Shown here: positions 22,816-34,324 of the stretch, piece after piece
Position numbering within the stretch: the stretch's first letter is position 1
Layout: each line of letters opens with the position of its first letter
Assembly: GCF_014839805.1 (NCBI RefSeq)
Contig: NC_051140.1
Location: 8,639,826-8,703,825 of the forward strand
Direction of reading: 5' to 3'
Source: Manduca sexta
Lineage: Eukaryota; Arthropoda; Insecta; Lepidoptera; Sphingidae
DNA: 64,000 bases
Made by a program: the position numbers and the translations under genes
Notes under the pieces: model-generated
The model's database searches: none
What the model was told of the DNA's origin: nothing
Seen by the model: the letters and a program-made list of their open reading frames with translations, nothing else

Positions 22816-24582
22816 ATTTTGAAATTATATTTCACTTAGCAATAATATTTTTGAATAATTTTGAAGTTTGGTCATAAAGTCACATAACGTTCGCTTGAAA
22901 ACTATTCAATCCCGAATACTGTTACTCTATTATTTCTATAGAAAATATCTATCGGATTTTACTTAAATGAACGACACAAAAACTCCAATATAACATTAGA
23001 CATTGATTGATAGTTCCTAGTAACTAGCACGAACGTGAAGAATGTCAACATAATGCGATGGTGTTATTACAACGTTAATAAATCTATGTGTTTCTTTCGT
23101 TTCAGTCTGTTAAAGGATCGTGATTAACGAACTTTAATAAGCGTTCAAAAATGCCGAGCGTTGACAACATAAATTAAATTAACATTAATTTTAACTTAAC
23201 GCGTTATTACTGAATAAAGTTTTTATTTAAGGTTGAAACAGTTCTGAAAAGAAATTAAATCACTCTCCCTTTTCGCTTAAATTATAATGCAATGATTATT
23301 AATCATTTTTAGCGGCAATAGAACCGTAAAAGTCAAACTGCCGACATAAAATTACATTATTAATAAGTTCCGCCGATTCGAATTGTTCAACTTAATGTCG
23401 TTACTTACAAAAATGTGTCCTTTGAGAACTTTTTTAATTTTCCGTTAACACTCGAAAAGTTAATATTTATAACACTACACTTATTAACAAGTTATAAACA
23501 CAATAAAAGCAAAAAATATAGTTTATGTGTTCAACTTTTTGAGAAATCGAGATCGTAATACCGGTTCACGAGCTCGGCAGGCGACCACCCCGCGCGAGAG
23601 CTAGCTTTAGAATCTGTTGGGTTCTCTTGACTGAAAACAGAGTCGATGTGACGCACGCATTGTGAAGTCCTTTGCGCTTTAAGGCACGTGCTGGGATTCC
23701 GGGCGTTTTTAAAGTTAGAAGCATAAACGTACTGTTTAATAAGTAATTTTTTTTTTATCAATAAACAAACGAAGTTTTTTTAAGTTTATGTTGATGAGTT
23801 AACATCTCTTGATGCTGACAAATCATTAGTTTGAATGAACAGGTACAATATAAGAATCATGATTGCTTGTATCAAAGAAAGGTGATTGAAGGGGATATAA
23901 TTTTAAGATATTTTTTTTTTATCAAAATCAAAACCAAGTTGCATATTCGAATCTCGCACCGAGGTTTCCGTTCAATCTTGTACCTAAGGTATCTAAGTAT
24001 TATTATGTGAGTTCAAATTTGAGAAATTTAAGTTTGCCGTTTGATTCACCATTATTGCATCAACCGCAAATAATAAGTTTACAATAGTAAATTCGCTTTT
24101 TTTGCAACTAGGTACGTAATTTTTAGATCGCGTTTACTTAAAATTTTGATTTTTTCCCAGCTGAAAGAAACCTAGACTCGAGTATTTGTTAAAATTTTTA
24201 ACTTGATTTATATCTCAGGAACGCGTAGAGACGCGTTTCTGTGAAAAATTGTCTTAACTGAAATCTTCAATGAAACCAAATACTCGCATTAACTTCTGCT
24301 AGCGCTTATGCCAAAATCATAGAAGAATATTATCTTATAAAATTCCAATATTATCCCAATATAAAATCCCAAAATTTACTTCTTTAATCATTTTGTAGTT
24401 AAGTGCAATATCGCGCGTGAATGAGTATATGTCGGAATGAAAGTGTATTGTGGTACTGCTGCGGTGAATTCGATTCGAGTGGTAGTAGTGGCATCAGGGT
24501 GGGTAAAATTAAAATAACATTTTCTTGAGATATATTTCGTTCAAAACTTAATTTTTTTATTTTACATATACAGTTTGAGTGG
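22816..24582. other. AT-rich sequence with a GC-rich block at 23.55-23.70 kb
   Basis: Apart from the block listed separately, this holds long A/T tracts (for example 23900-23920) and a segment near 24210 ('tatctcaggaacgcgtag') resembling part of repeat K. A G-rich patch at about 24430-24500 ('ggtactgctgcggtgaattc', 'gtagtagtggcatcagggtg') is unexplained. Confidence 0.35.
23545..23710 (-). promoter_or_regulatory. CpG-rich block with CACGTG, promoter or exon candidate
   Basis: A sharply GC-richer island. On the minus strand it carries a CACGTG E-box ('cccagcacgtgcc'), 'gcgtgcgtcacatcgac', then 'ctgttttcag|tcaagag', which has the form of a 3' splice site, and a frame open to about 23531 (ending NRYYDLDFSKS). 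It could be a small exon, a 5' UTR/promoter, or an enhancer. No protein family was recognised. Confidence 0.2.
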
Positions 24583-24662
24583 GTTATTGCAAAGTGTTAT
24601 TTCCAAAAATATTAAAATATGGTTTCATTTAGTAACGCAATATCAAAATGACCCTATATATA
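24583..24662 (-). repeat. Repeat H, copy 1
   Basis: The minus strand reads 'tatagggtcattttgatatt', 'gcgttactaaatga' and ends in 'ataacactttgcaataaccc'. The block 'agggtcattttgacattgcg' is shared with 31.67 kb and, more weakly, 37.2 kb. Class unknown; it is a common lepidopteran motif. Confidence 0.55.
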
Positions 24663-25344
24663 CAAAATTATATTTATAGTATTACTCTACTTATTATACT
24701 ACAAAAAGCATATGTGTACAAATTACAATATATTTAAACCCAATGAGCTGGATATTCCTAAATTTCATCCTAAGAATAGACAATTACTTTCATGAAATTT
24801 TAGGTTAAGATCTACACCTTAATAACGAAATGAAAAGTAAAGCTTAGGGTTCCCTTGTTGCGAGACAAAATTAGATATTCAAACAAGATATTTTAATAAG
24901 GCAAGGGTACGTAATTTCGCAAACGTTCACAACTATACGAGTACAACATTTGATGTTCTTACGATGTACAAACATAATGGGCTTCCCGGAAATGTGTTTC
25001 ATATTTTGTACAAAGTTTATAAAGGCGCTCTTCTCAGGAACACGGGCCAACAGTATTTTTAGAAACGATCAATTCGAAATTTATAATACACATGGAAAAT
25101 GCTTGCCATTATATTTCTGCAATATGTTATTGTTTGGTAAATATCGTGACAAAAATGCTACACAAAATTGATTTCGGGCATCTCCTAAAGTACTAATAAT
25201 TAGTTTGCAACCAACAGTTTTAGAGAAATAGTATCTATAATAAAAAATATTTAGGTAGTTTAAAAAAACGTAAAATTTGTATTTCAAAGATGGATAAAGT
25301 TTTCTATAAATTAGCAAGTTCAAAAACAAATGTCAACTTTCTTT
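24663..25344. other. AT-rich unique sequence, no gene seen
   Basis: A phrase 'cttagggttcccttgttgcg' near 24843 and 'caagggtacgtaatttcgc' about 60 bases later loosely mirror each other and recall repeat K ends. Frames at 24950-25171 and 25081-25329 have no domain. Confidence 0.35.
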
Positions 25345-25683
25345 TTATAAGGCACGTCAAAGTGCCGTCCCTACACCTGGGCCCTTATTCTGTATGATAG
25401 TGTAAACGCGTAACACAGCCGTGTCATGTTATCTTAGAGAAATGTGCGTGGAATGGTATTCTGTAAGTCAAATTTCTATAGTCCTAAACATGACGCGTTG
25501 TGTTACGTGCTTGTTACGCACTGTTAAAATAACGTGCGGGATAGAGAATAAGGCCCCTGATGTTAATTAGAGTGAGGTCCAATAGAATATCGACTTACGA
25601 GAGATGATTACCTCTCGACAGTCGACACAATTATGCCGGCTTGCAGAAACGGATATAACCTGATCCCGGAACGCGACACACTA
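25345..25683 (-). repeat. Repeat D, copy 1, split by an insertion
   Basis: The 3' end (read on the minus strand) occupies 25345-25379. The remainder resumes at 25556 with 'tgatgttaattagagtgagg' and runs to 'ccggaacgcgacacac', where it is truncated at its 5' side. The 176 bp between is a separate inverted-repeat element. D bodies show 'attatgccggc', 'gacagtcgacacaatt' and 'gatcccggaacgcgacacac' in all copies. Confidence 0.8.
25380..25555. mobile_element. TIR element inserted in repeat D (CCTG-flanked)
   Basis: The left end reads ggcccttattctgtat and the complement of the right end ggccttattctctatc. Inner sequences 'cgtaacacagccgtgtcatg' and (complement of right) 'cgtaacacaacgcgtcatg' also pair, and 'tggtattctgtaagtc' lies near the centre. 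CCTG occurs at 25376-25379 and 25556-25559, while uninterrupted D copies have a single 'cacctgatg' there, so CCTG is the likely target duplication. No coding capacity. Confidence 0.8.
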
Positions 25684-27967
25684 AATATACGCATATCTAA
25701 GTGTATTGAATTTTTTTATATGTCGAGAGCTGTCAAGTCACTCGGATGGTGACTAAAGGGATGTATACGTGTTAATAAATAATGTAAAGAAATTTAAAAA
25801 TAGCCAATAAAACAAATATTTTGTAAGCTAATTCTAACGCGTTAATAAAATCTCATGGACGTTATATTTATAACCATAAGTATGCTATTCCTATAACTCA
25901 TGATTGTTCCGACAGTGAGAAGTATGTACTACCCACATAATATATTGTATTCATAACAAATTCCTTTCTATTTTATTGAGTTTTGTATGATCGTAAAGTT
26001 GAACACACTGGCGTCCACTATTATCAATGTAATTTAAATCTGCTACTCAAACCGAACTAAAGCCTAGACCTTTCTATTACAGTACACAATTTCGAAGAAT
26101 AATTAGTGTGTTCTTCACGCTTTGTGGAATGGCCCCCTTTATGGATGTAATTAACTTCAAGGAATCCGATATAAACGAACCGGCGGCTTAACCCGTCAGC
26201 CGTGCGACCGTAATCACAGATTAGAAGTGGCCTGACGGACCCTATCGATACAGAATCGCCTCATTTTCACTATGGAGATCAAATAAATTCGGCTCTGCAT
26301 GAAATTAATCCGTAACCCTCAAATAATATTAGCCTTTTGATGTAAGGGACTGAATAATAATTTAACGGCCATTCTGATGGAGTGTGTTCGAAGTTTAATT
26401 TTTATGAATTCTTTGTGCGGTTTCGTTGATTCAAATGTTTTGCTTTTATAACAAAAATGGAAAATTTAATTGAAAACATGCCCTATTTTTAATTAACATT
26501 AATAAATAAAGTTATACAAAAATATTTTTCTGTCGTTTAGAAAAAAATAATAACTATAACTAACTACAAAACCAATTTAAAATTTTCTTTACTAATAGGC
26601 AATTACTACCAACTACTCCCGATTTCTATAGGATACTTTTTACTTTGGAAAAAAATGTATCCCGGAAAAACTTCATAAGGGATGAGCCGCAGACAAAAGC
26701 TATGTATCAAATAAACTAATGATGACGATGTATATTCAAATAATGCGTCAGATATTTTTGTATGTAATTTTTTAACCTACTACATTCACAAACAAACATT
26801 AAGCTATGTTGAGGCATCACTATGCCTTAAGTAGTGTTAGTTCTCTGACTGTACTCTCCAGGGAGTAACTTCGCTTCATCGTTAAAATTTAGAGTCGTCC
26901 CTGAGTGCAAATATGCTCTATTGGTGTATAATAACCATTGGAAATTGTAGACACATTGCATGGTCTAAAAATTTAACGAACGTTGTCTGGTTTTTATGAT
27001 TCCATATTTTGTATGCTTTGTACATGTATTTAAATAAATATTTTCAAATAATTATATACTTAATTTTTGTGTGTTTATAAAATAATTAACAAAAGTCTTC
27101 ATTTTATGAAAGTTTAAGATTATTTAAACAGGTAGTTAAACTCCTCTCTTCGATGTTTATCACCCGTTTTCCATTATTTTTTGGTACGTTTGCATTTTAG
27201 TTATTATTTCATCTTAAATTCGAAAAATATTCAATATTTTAATGCCATCTGGGCTTAGATACAAGGCGATAAGCATTGACCAGTAAATTGATTGGTTCCA
27301 AGTTCAATTCTCCGCATTTCTTCATAAATATTCCATTAAAAGCATTGAATAGAGATCTGACTCGTGTCCGTTGACCATGAGCTTGGCCTTCATCACGGGA
27401 CGGAAATACCATTCGAATGGACTACATCGCCAGGGAATCGCCACATCGTTTGCAAATTAAGTTGTTAATTTACGAAATGCACTCTGACGATTAGGCGCGT
27501 TTTTACTGACCAGGCGTGGGCCGATGCCTCGTTAGGATAATGAATGAGAACATGTTTTTATACAACAGTAATGTGGTGTGATTACTTCCTCGCAAATCGA
27601 CACCTGGCATGCCGTGACATAACTATAGGACAGCTAGACTGGCAGCATTCTACGAGCCTCCGCTTCGAGACTCCCGAAATATTGTTACCTGTTTTTTGTG
27701 TACCGGCGCCTAAAAAAAGGTCACGGATAAAATCTATGTCTAAGGTATGTACAGATTTTTCATGTTAGGAGAGCCCCATTCAATTAATTAGATCCTTTAC
27801 GTTGTGGTTACACCAATGTGGCACGTATGCCTAACCATATACTCGGGCTTGTTTATTTATTTATTTTATATACAGAAAAGTATATAGGCGGACTTAATGC
27901 ACGAAGTATTTTCTACCAGTCGACCTTAGGGTGGTGCAGAGATAAACAAGTTATGGTTATATTTTTT
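25684..27967. other. Unique sequence, several complex patches, no gene confirmed
   Basis: A GC-richer patch at about 26130-26300 ('gaaccggcggcttaaccc', 'gtgcgaccgtaatcacag') and a longer one at 27340-27760 stand out from AT-rich surroundings. The second is listed separately. Neither matches the window's repeats. Confidence 0.35.
27340..27768 (+). other. Complex block with possible splice donor
   Basis: About 430 bases of balanced composition. Near the right end 'atgtctaag|gtatgtacag' is a good match to a splice donor, preceded by a 74-codon frame beginning at 27544 (motif VPAPKKRSRIKSMSK before the donor). No domain is recognisable and no convincing acceptor was found upstream, so an exon is only a possibility. 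A conserved regulatory element is an equal alternative. Confidence 0.2.
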
Positions 27968-28148
27968 ATTTGTTTTTATTGCTTAGAATGACGAGACGAG
28001 CTTGCCGTTTGCCTTATAGTAAGCGTTACGACCACCCATAAACACTAACCAAACACCTTGAATAACAAAGTATTGTTTGGTATTCCACTGCGCTCGCCAT
28101 CCCGAGACACGGGATGTTAAGTCATATTATGTCCAGTAGTTATGCCAC
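27968..28148 (-). repeat. Repeat A, copy 2 (5'-truncated)
   Basis: The minus strand reads 'ctggacataatatgacttaa', 'catcccgtgtctcggga', 'ggaataccaaacaatac', 'gggtggtcgtaacgcttac', 'ggcaagctcgtctcgtcatt' and an A-rich tail. The '(acc)ataaggcaaac' segment replaces the usual 'accatcaggcgaac'. Truncated at its 5' side like copy 1. Confidence 0.85.
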
Positions 28149-28650
28149 TTCGCGTCATAAAATACCACAATAAAGTCTAAAAACTACTTCATAAAGTAAT
28201 TTACACCAACTGTATATCTGGATTTTGCCTACAAGCACTGAAAACAACGAATAACAAAGACTTAGTGCTTTAAAGTACAATTAGTGCATAATTAATATGT
28301 ACTTCCTGCAACTTTGTAAACGGCATACAAAAGGCGCTGTGGTACTGAAATCTTAACTTAATGGGGTTAATTGTGGCTTCTACATTATAATACGTTACGA
28401 GATTTAGTCGAAATATTCAAGCGCTAACGCTCTGGCATTATATAAATTAAGAATTGTTAATATTATAATAAACTTTTAACAATCCTATTCTTAATCCTTA
28501 AAAAAAATATTTTCCTTGCTTTACAGTTATAGTCATTTTGATTTTATTTTGCTTTTGATGTAGGATCTAAAATAACACTCAATTACTCTTTTATACTGTA
28601 CCTATCTAAGCCTACTTAGTTCAAAAAAAGACTTGAATGCCTTGGAAAAC
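28149..28650. other. AT-rich unique sequence, no gene seen
   Basis: Spacer between repeat A and SINE C. No conserved block noticed. Confidence 0.45.
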
Positions 28651-28915
28651 ACACACACACAGCATCATCACGCATTTATCCTCGATGGGGTATGCAGAGG
28701 CGCAACCAGGGCACCCACTTTTCGCCAAGTGTGTTCCATCCCATGGTGTGATATGGGGCGAGCCTATCGCCATATCGGGCTCAAATTCCAGACTCCGGGC
28801 TGATGCTGTGCAGAAAAACCCAAATATCACTTTGCCCGACACGGGATTCGAACCCAGGACCTCAGAGTGCTCTCGTACTGCGTGCGCATGTAGTACAACT
28901 ACGCGACCGAGGCAC
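28651..28915 (-). repeat. SINE C, copy 3 (full length)
   Basis: Minus strand from 'gcctcggtcgcgtagttgt' (A box) through 'ggttcgaatcccgtgtcgg' (B box), 'tgatatttgggtttttctgc', 'ctggaatttgagcccgatat', 'ggttgcgcctctgcatacc' to a (GT)n tail at 28651-28661. A tRNA-derived SINE transcribed by RNA polymerase III. The short frames in both strands here follow the SINE and are not genes. Confidence 0.92.
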
Positions 28916-29154
28916 TCAAAACTTGGTAAAACAGATACTACTTAGTGAATAAGGCGATAATCCTGGCACCTAACCGGCCTGTAACAAGAAAAAAATTGTG
29001 TTGGAATACATATAGAATAACTATCTTTATCAGAGATTATGATAGATTACACTATTTGTTATATAAAGGTAATAATCGGATACATGTGAAACCTTTAATC
29101 CAGTTGTTTATAGTTGTGTCGATTATGATCCTATTGATATTAAATGTTATTTTA
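28916..29154. other. AT-rich spacer
   Basis: A 73-codon plus-strand frame starting at 28945 has a hydrophobic AT-coded end and no domain. Nothing else seen. Confidence 0.4.
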
Positions 29155-29235
29155 TTACTAGACTAGCTATTGCCCGTGACTCCGCCTGTGTTGAAAAGTT
29201 TTTTTTGCTATGAAAGTCCCACGTTATACTTGATA
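29155..29235. repeat. LINE-tail repeat, short fragment
   Basis: 'tagctattgcccgtgactcc', 'gcctgtgttgaaaagttttt', 'atgaaagtcccacgttat' corresponds to the end region of the 16.65 kb class ('gctgttgcccgcggcttcg'), cut short. Confidence 0.5.
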
Positions 29236-29339
29236 TATATTTTATTTTTTTTATTTAAATTATAACATGAAACCTATACGCGTTACAAAAAAAAGTTCAT
29301 GACAGAGAGATAATTCAGTTATTTAATACATTTTCTCTT

Positions 29340-29570
29340 TTTTTATACGTGCAAGGCAAAGTGATCCCTAAAGCTAAGTGGAGTGGGGTCAAAATGTCGA
29401 CTGACGAGAGAAAATTACCTCATGACAATCGACACAATTATGTCGGCCTGTTGGATATACATGGGCTGATTCCTGAACAAGACACTTACGTGGCGGGTTT
29501 TAACACATTGTACACGGTGGTCGCTATTCGACCGGATATAAAATATATCCTACGACTAGCAGTTTCTTAC
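29340..29570 (-). repeat. Repeat D, copy 2
   Basis: Nearly full length. Minus strand from 'tatattttatatccggtcg' through 'caatgtgttaaaacccgcc', 'cataattgtgtcgattgtc' and 'gaggtaattttctctcg' to the 3' A-rich end ('gcctt gcacgtataaaaaaag'). The 133-codon plus-strand frame from 29349 runs antisense through it and continues into AT-rich flank; it is not a gene. Confidence 0.85.
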
Positions 29571-30640
29571 TTACTTTGTTCTTCTTCTTCCTTATTTTGT
29601 AATATTATTATCATGATTTACCTAAAAAGAATTGGATTTTATGCAAAAATATACCGATGGTATAATTATGGTTATAAAGATATTTTTATATTTAGAAACG
29701 GGGAAAAATTAAAAATTCTGCAGAATAAAAATCATTATCTTGGATCGTAGATAGAACCTAAATTAGGCAATAAAGTGTAAATGTTTGAGTAACTGAGGAA
29801 ATATAACAACGATCATTTTCACTGTATCCGACATAGTAAAATTTAATGGCAACAGGTGAAGTGCCATAAAAGTTTAAAAGGTGTAAAACCTTATCAAATT
29901 CGAAAGGTACCTGTATAATTCTGGCGCCCATACTTTTGGCAGGTCTTGTAATATTTGACAGTTTATACTCCAATGCGTTTTATGGTATTATTTTCGGTAT
30001 AATGTCTTATAGCTATACGTTCCTCGTTTTATATCGAACTCCGAGCTATTTAGGGGTCAAGGTCAGTCAAGGGGAAGGGTCACGTTATGGGGGATATAAA
30101 AACTTCGCATCCTCAATATAAGGCTTTGTGCATATTATGAGAAATATCTGCTGGTACTGCAGAATATTTTATCATGTTGCCTCAATATTTTATATCATAA
30201 CCTATTGAACATAAGGCTTATTTTGTTTGTTTTATAACTGTATGATAAAAAGCTTTTACAAATAGGTCAAATAAAAAATAGTTTGCACACGCGATCGCAT
30301 GTTAACAATTTGTTCAGTTTGTGTGTTTTTATCTCTAATATATCCACACATTAGTGATCTAGTCGAAATCGTTTGAGTTTTTTCTATTGCAAAAACATAC
30401 GCGTAGGTATATGTGGCTTTGAAATATGTGTTCGATTCGGTGATAGAGTCGGCTTATATCACATCATGGTGTAGATTGTGGAATTAAGCGAATTGGCCAT
30501 TTACAACCTTAAAGACTAGAAAATGTATGGAAATATGTTTTATACATTGTATGATGCTGCGAATAGCGAAAACTATTTCCTAGTCGCCGAATTATGAATA
30601 AGTTATTTCTTAATGCAGTAAGACGTTTTTATTCTCTTTT
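29571..30640. other. AT-rich unique sequence, no gene seen
   Basis: A moderately complex patch near 30420-30500 ('attcggtgatagagtcggct', 'cacatcatggtgtag') may be an old repeat. The two short frames at 29758-30121 have no domain. Confidence 0.4.
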
Positions 30641-30749
30641 TATACAAAGCAAAGTGCAAATCTACCTGATTGTTATTAGAGTGGGGTCCAATAGAGTGTC
30701 GATTGATGAGGCACAATTATGCCGGCCTATTGGAACTGGATAAACGCAG
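30641..30749 (-). repeat. Repeat D, copy 3 (deleted, 5'-truncated)
   Basis: The 3' end (complement of 'tacaaagcaaagtgcaaatc') and 'gagtggggtccaatagagtg' are present, then the copy jumps from 'tcgattgatgag' to 'gcacaattatgccggcc', omitting about 30 bases of the body, and ends after 'ggaactggataaacgcag'. Confidence 0.8.
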
Positions 30750-31668
30750 ACGTATCCACATTTTTTATTGTTTACATAGCAGTACCAATACTTTCTCTGT
30801 ACTTAATAAATTTCATTCGCAACTGTTTCATACATTATGTTAACGTCACATAATATTCCACGCTTCATCGAGCTTTATAGCAATTTAGCCCTTGAGTAAT
30901 AACGGCCGACGGATCAATTTAGGCAAGCAATTAATTGCAATACACAGAGATCATTAATCCTTCTTATGCGTATTATTTCGTTTATAATATTACGTTTTAT
31001 TCGCGGCTCTAATAAAACCTTTTTCTAGAATAAAATCTCTATTGTGTTATAACTTTCTTTTTGTAATTCAAATCAGTATCAAAGGCCAAATTCGTGTGTT
31101 TCTACCTCTTAAAATATTTAACATAATAAATACACGAAAAAGTGAGTGAAAATATTGCTCGATTCGAAAATCGATCCGTTGAGCTCCCAGTCTCCGATCA
31201 TTACGAGCTTCCGATTGGCCAAGCAGGTGACAATAACTATTTTTAAAGTATTCAGATAATTTAATTATTAAAACATACCTTTAAAATTCTCCAATTATGA
31301 GAAAGTCTATTAGTATTATCAATTTATCAAAATTCTAACAAATTTCATTCCCTAATATAGGGGCCATTGTTTATAGAGCTAAAAGTAACTTAAAACTAAC
31401 AAATGACATGTGTTTAGAAACTAATCCTGCGATAGGAAACAAATAAACTGCTGGAAACCTATTCTCAAAAAAAAAATATTTAAAAGCTGCGACAAGAAAT
31501 AAATAACAGCTTTTTAGCAGCAGAACCCTTTCTCAAGCTTGCATAAATATATCTAAAGTGAAAATAATAAGTGATTTGTTTTATGATTTTTTACAATATT
31601 CATTGATTAACGTTGTTTGTAAGCGTTACTTGTCGAGGAATAATATATAATAGCAGCGTTGCATTATA
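30750..31668. other. AT-rich unique sequence, no gene seen
   Basis: Nothing recognised. A modest GC-richer patch at 31150-31230 ('gttgagctcccagtctccg'). Confidence 0.4.
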
Positions 31669-31750
31669 CAGGGTCATTTTGACATTGCGTTAATAAATTA
31701 AACATTATACTCGTCTTTACCTCTGCTAACATTGTGCCGAAAACCATCCA
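31669..31750 (+). repeat. Repeat H, copy 2
   Basis: 'cagggtcattttgacattgc', 'gttaataaattaaacat', 'tactcgtctttacctctgc', 'taacattgtg'. Aligns with the minus strand of 37207-37294 over the whole length and with 24583-24662 at the front. Confidence 0.65.
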
Positions 31751-33641
31751 TAAACAAATAATATTTTCACCAAAAGTCTTATAGTTTAGAACCATATGGT
31801 GAGTGCGTGTATTTCTCTGAAGTAATAATAAAGGCATACGGTCATATATCTTTTTATTGATATTTATTTTGTTCGATATTTAGACTTTTATTTTACATCA
31901 ACTGATCGACTAACTTATTGCTTTAGTACCTTCTGTAGTTACCACATTGTTTTGCAGATTTTGAACAGCAATAAACTTACGTAAGATTTTGTACAAACTA
32001 ATACGGAGTTAGTTTAGTTAGTGAAATCCCTATGACTATTCACAAGTCGAAGATAAGTTAATGTTGGAAGCCACCCGTTTCACCTCGTATAAACTGCATC
32101 CTTAATCCGCTCGAGAAGTTTCACCAACTAGTTTAAATCTTGAGAAATGTTCTGCACATTTCTCAGAATCGACAGAATTTGTAACATTGGCGACGTAATT
32201 CAATCTATCCTTTGACCTTTATACTATTGTTTGTCTTCCCGAATTGCATCGACTTCAATATTTGGACGACGTTTACCAGAGGGTTTACTCTAATATGAAT
32301 ATTTCTCGACATTTCGTTTTAAAATCAAATTGCGTACTATTTCAAGTTCTTTGTCAATTTTAAATTCTACTCACGTACAGTAAATATCCATTAGCAAATG
32401 TTTGCGAAAAAGCTATAACAATCTCTATATATATATTTAACAAAGATTTAATTCACTTAAAGTCTACAAGAGAAGGAATTAATGCAGCCAAATTCACAGC
32501 ATAAAATTACATTATTCAACTAATAATGCTCTCATACTTCATGAATGAACATATTTCATTTTAATTTGATTTTGTGAAAATGATTTACGTGGTGTGTTTA
32601 AAGGAATATGAATGTAAGAATACAAGGAAAATGCAATAAATAAGCAAACTTTACAAATGACGTTATTTGTTATTTCGGCCGAGTGAATTCGCCGTAACGT
32701 ATTCAATTTAATGTAAAATTAGCTCAACATATTGTTCTGAAGGAAAGAAAGATACGAGGATGCATATAAGTATATTATGCTAACGATATTTTCTTAAATG
32801 TAAAGACGAATGTAAAACATTTTTTTTTTATTATTTAATCCTGCCAGTGCGAAACAATTCCAGTTATTATTTGAATTTAGAATAGCGATGATGATTGTTA
32901 TTTGATTTTAAATAAACTTTTTTTCTTTTTTTAAATAATCGAATGAAGAGATAAACAAGCAGTTCATTTGATGGTAAAAGTCAAGACTACTCTTAACAAA
33001 CACTACCCAAGCGGGTAATAAATCGATCAGTATTGCATAGTAATAAGGCAAATCTCACACATAATTATACTAACTACTAATCTGCTATAATGTCATGTTT
33101 ATTGAGATTTTATAATACTGCGAGTAACAAAGCACTAATTTTACATTTTCACTTACCAGCTAGACTTAATTTTATTATCGACCGTAATTTTATGACTGCC
33201 GAGTATCTTGGCAACGTTTATTTATTCATTTAATTTATTCGAAAGGTTATTAAGTCTTCGTTCCAAAGGAATTAGATGATATTAAATAACCAACTATGAG
33301 CAGTGATGTCTTATTATAATTAATATTATTAATCTTAGGATTTAAAACTACTACTTTTTGTTACATGTGCTTGAATAACTTCACTTATCACCAATCGTTT
33401 TTAAATTGATTTTAATTGTTGTATACACATAGAATAATAGAGCAGTAATTCGTACACTCCCACTACTAGATCCGGGTTTTCTTTATTAATATGAAGCCGT
33501 ATGTCTATTGTGCTGACCTAATGAGTCTAGGCAGAATACAACGCATACCACCAAAATTATTAAGAAATTCCTCTATAAGACATTCGTAATATATTATAAT
33601 ATAGTGGATATTATTCTCAAAAGACCTCAATGTATAAATTA
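31751..33641. other. AT-rich sequence with a possible conserved patch
   Basis: From about 32040 to 32290 composition is more balanced. It contains a perfect 10 bp hairpin (tgagaaatgt, loop tctgc, acatttctca; 32141-32165) and 'ctcgagaagtttcacc'. This could be regulatory DNA. The remainder is low-complexity A/T-rich. Confidence 0.35.
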
Positions 33642-33913
33642 CCCCCTTATTCATAGACATTTTTGATCTAAGGACGGAGCATTGCTGTGATAACAAGTCT
33701 GTTTCTCAGTGCTGAAGGCATGGCAGCCTTCGCAGTACGTAGTCATAGGACCGTTGTGATTGGCTAATATTGAGATACAAGTTAAATTTAGTTGTCTGTC
33801 AGATAAATAAAGCTGGACAAACAGCAAATCGTCAGATAAACAAAGCTGAGAAACAGACTTTTTATCACAGCAATGCATCGTCCTTAGATAAAAAACGTCT
33901 ATGAATAAGGGGG
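33642..33913. mobile_element. MITE with about 69 bp TIRs, TA-flanked
   Basis: Left arm 33642-33710 (ccccctt attcatagacat ... tctgtttctcag) pairs with right arm 33846-33913 over nearly its whole length with few mismatches and small indels. The termini are CCCCCTTATTCATAGAC. TA lies on both sides (33640-33641, 33914-33915), as expected for a Tc1/mariner-type target. The interior has two direct near-copies of 'gtcagataaa(t/c)aaagctg'. It is 272 bp; the minus-strand frames across it are not genes. Confidence 0.88.
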
Positions 33914-34324
33914 TAACCTTTACTAAAGTAAATATATCATGATAATATTAAACCACAGTTTGAAAACGTACACATAAAACAAGAAAGAGCTTTTGAAATT
34001 CCCTTCAAATGATATTCATAAAATGCACAAATGCCACATCATCGTGGTTCCCTATTCATGTTTTGTTTAAAATATTCCGCCTTATTTCATTCCAGCGTGG
34101 TAATTGATATTACCGGCACTCCGGCTTAGCCATTGCAATTGAGACCATTGTTTAAGGATCTGAATGTTTATTGAAAATTTTTGGTGATTTCAAATATAAT
34201 GATTCCAATAAGTGTCAAGAGATTTTTGTTGCTACCAGGGGTATCAAGGTATTACATTGGCTAATTGAAACTTTACACTCTTTGTACTCTGTAGTTGATT
34301 TTATTTTGTTATAGTATTTGCTTG
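33914..34324. other. AT-rich unique sequence, no gene seen
   Basis: Spacer with no repeat or exon recognised. Contains 'ttaccggcactccggcttag' near 34110 as its only GC-richer patch. Confidence 0.4.

Noticed and set aside
29349..29750. 133-codon plus-strand frame, with a GFNTL..VVA.R.DIKYIL segment that recurs in the frame at 53093-53431.
   Set aside because: Both frames are antisense to repeat D. The shared peptide is the D sequence read in one frame, broken by indels in the 35.4 kb copy.
33505..33878. Two overlapping minus-strand frames of 63 and 75 codons.
   Set aside because: They read through the arms of the 33.64 kb MITE.
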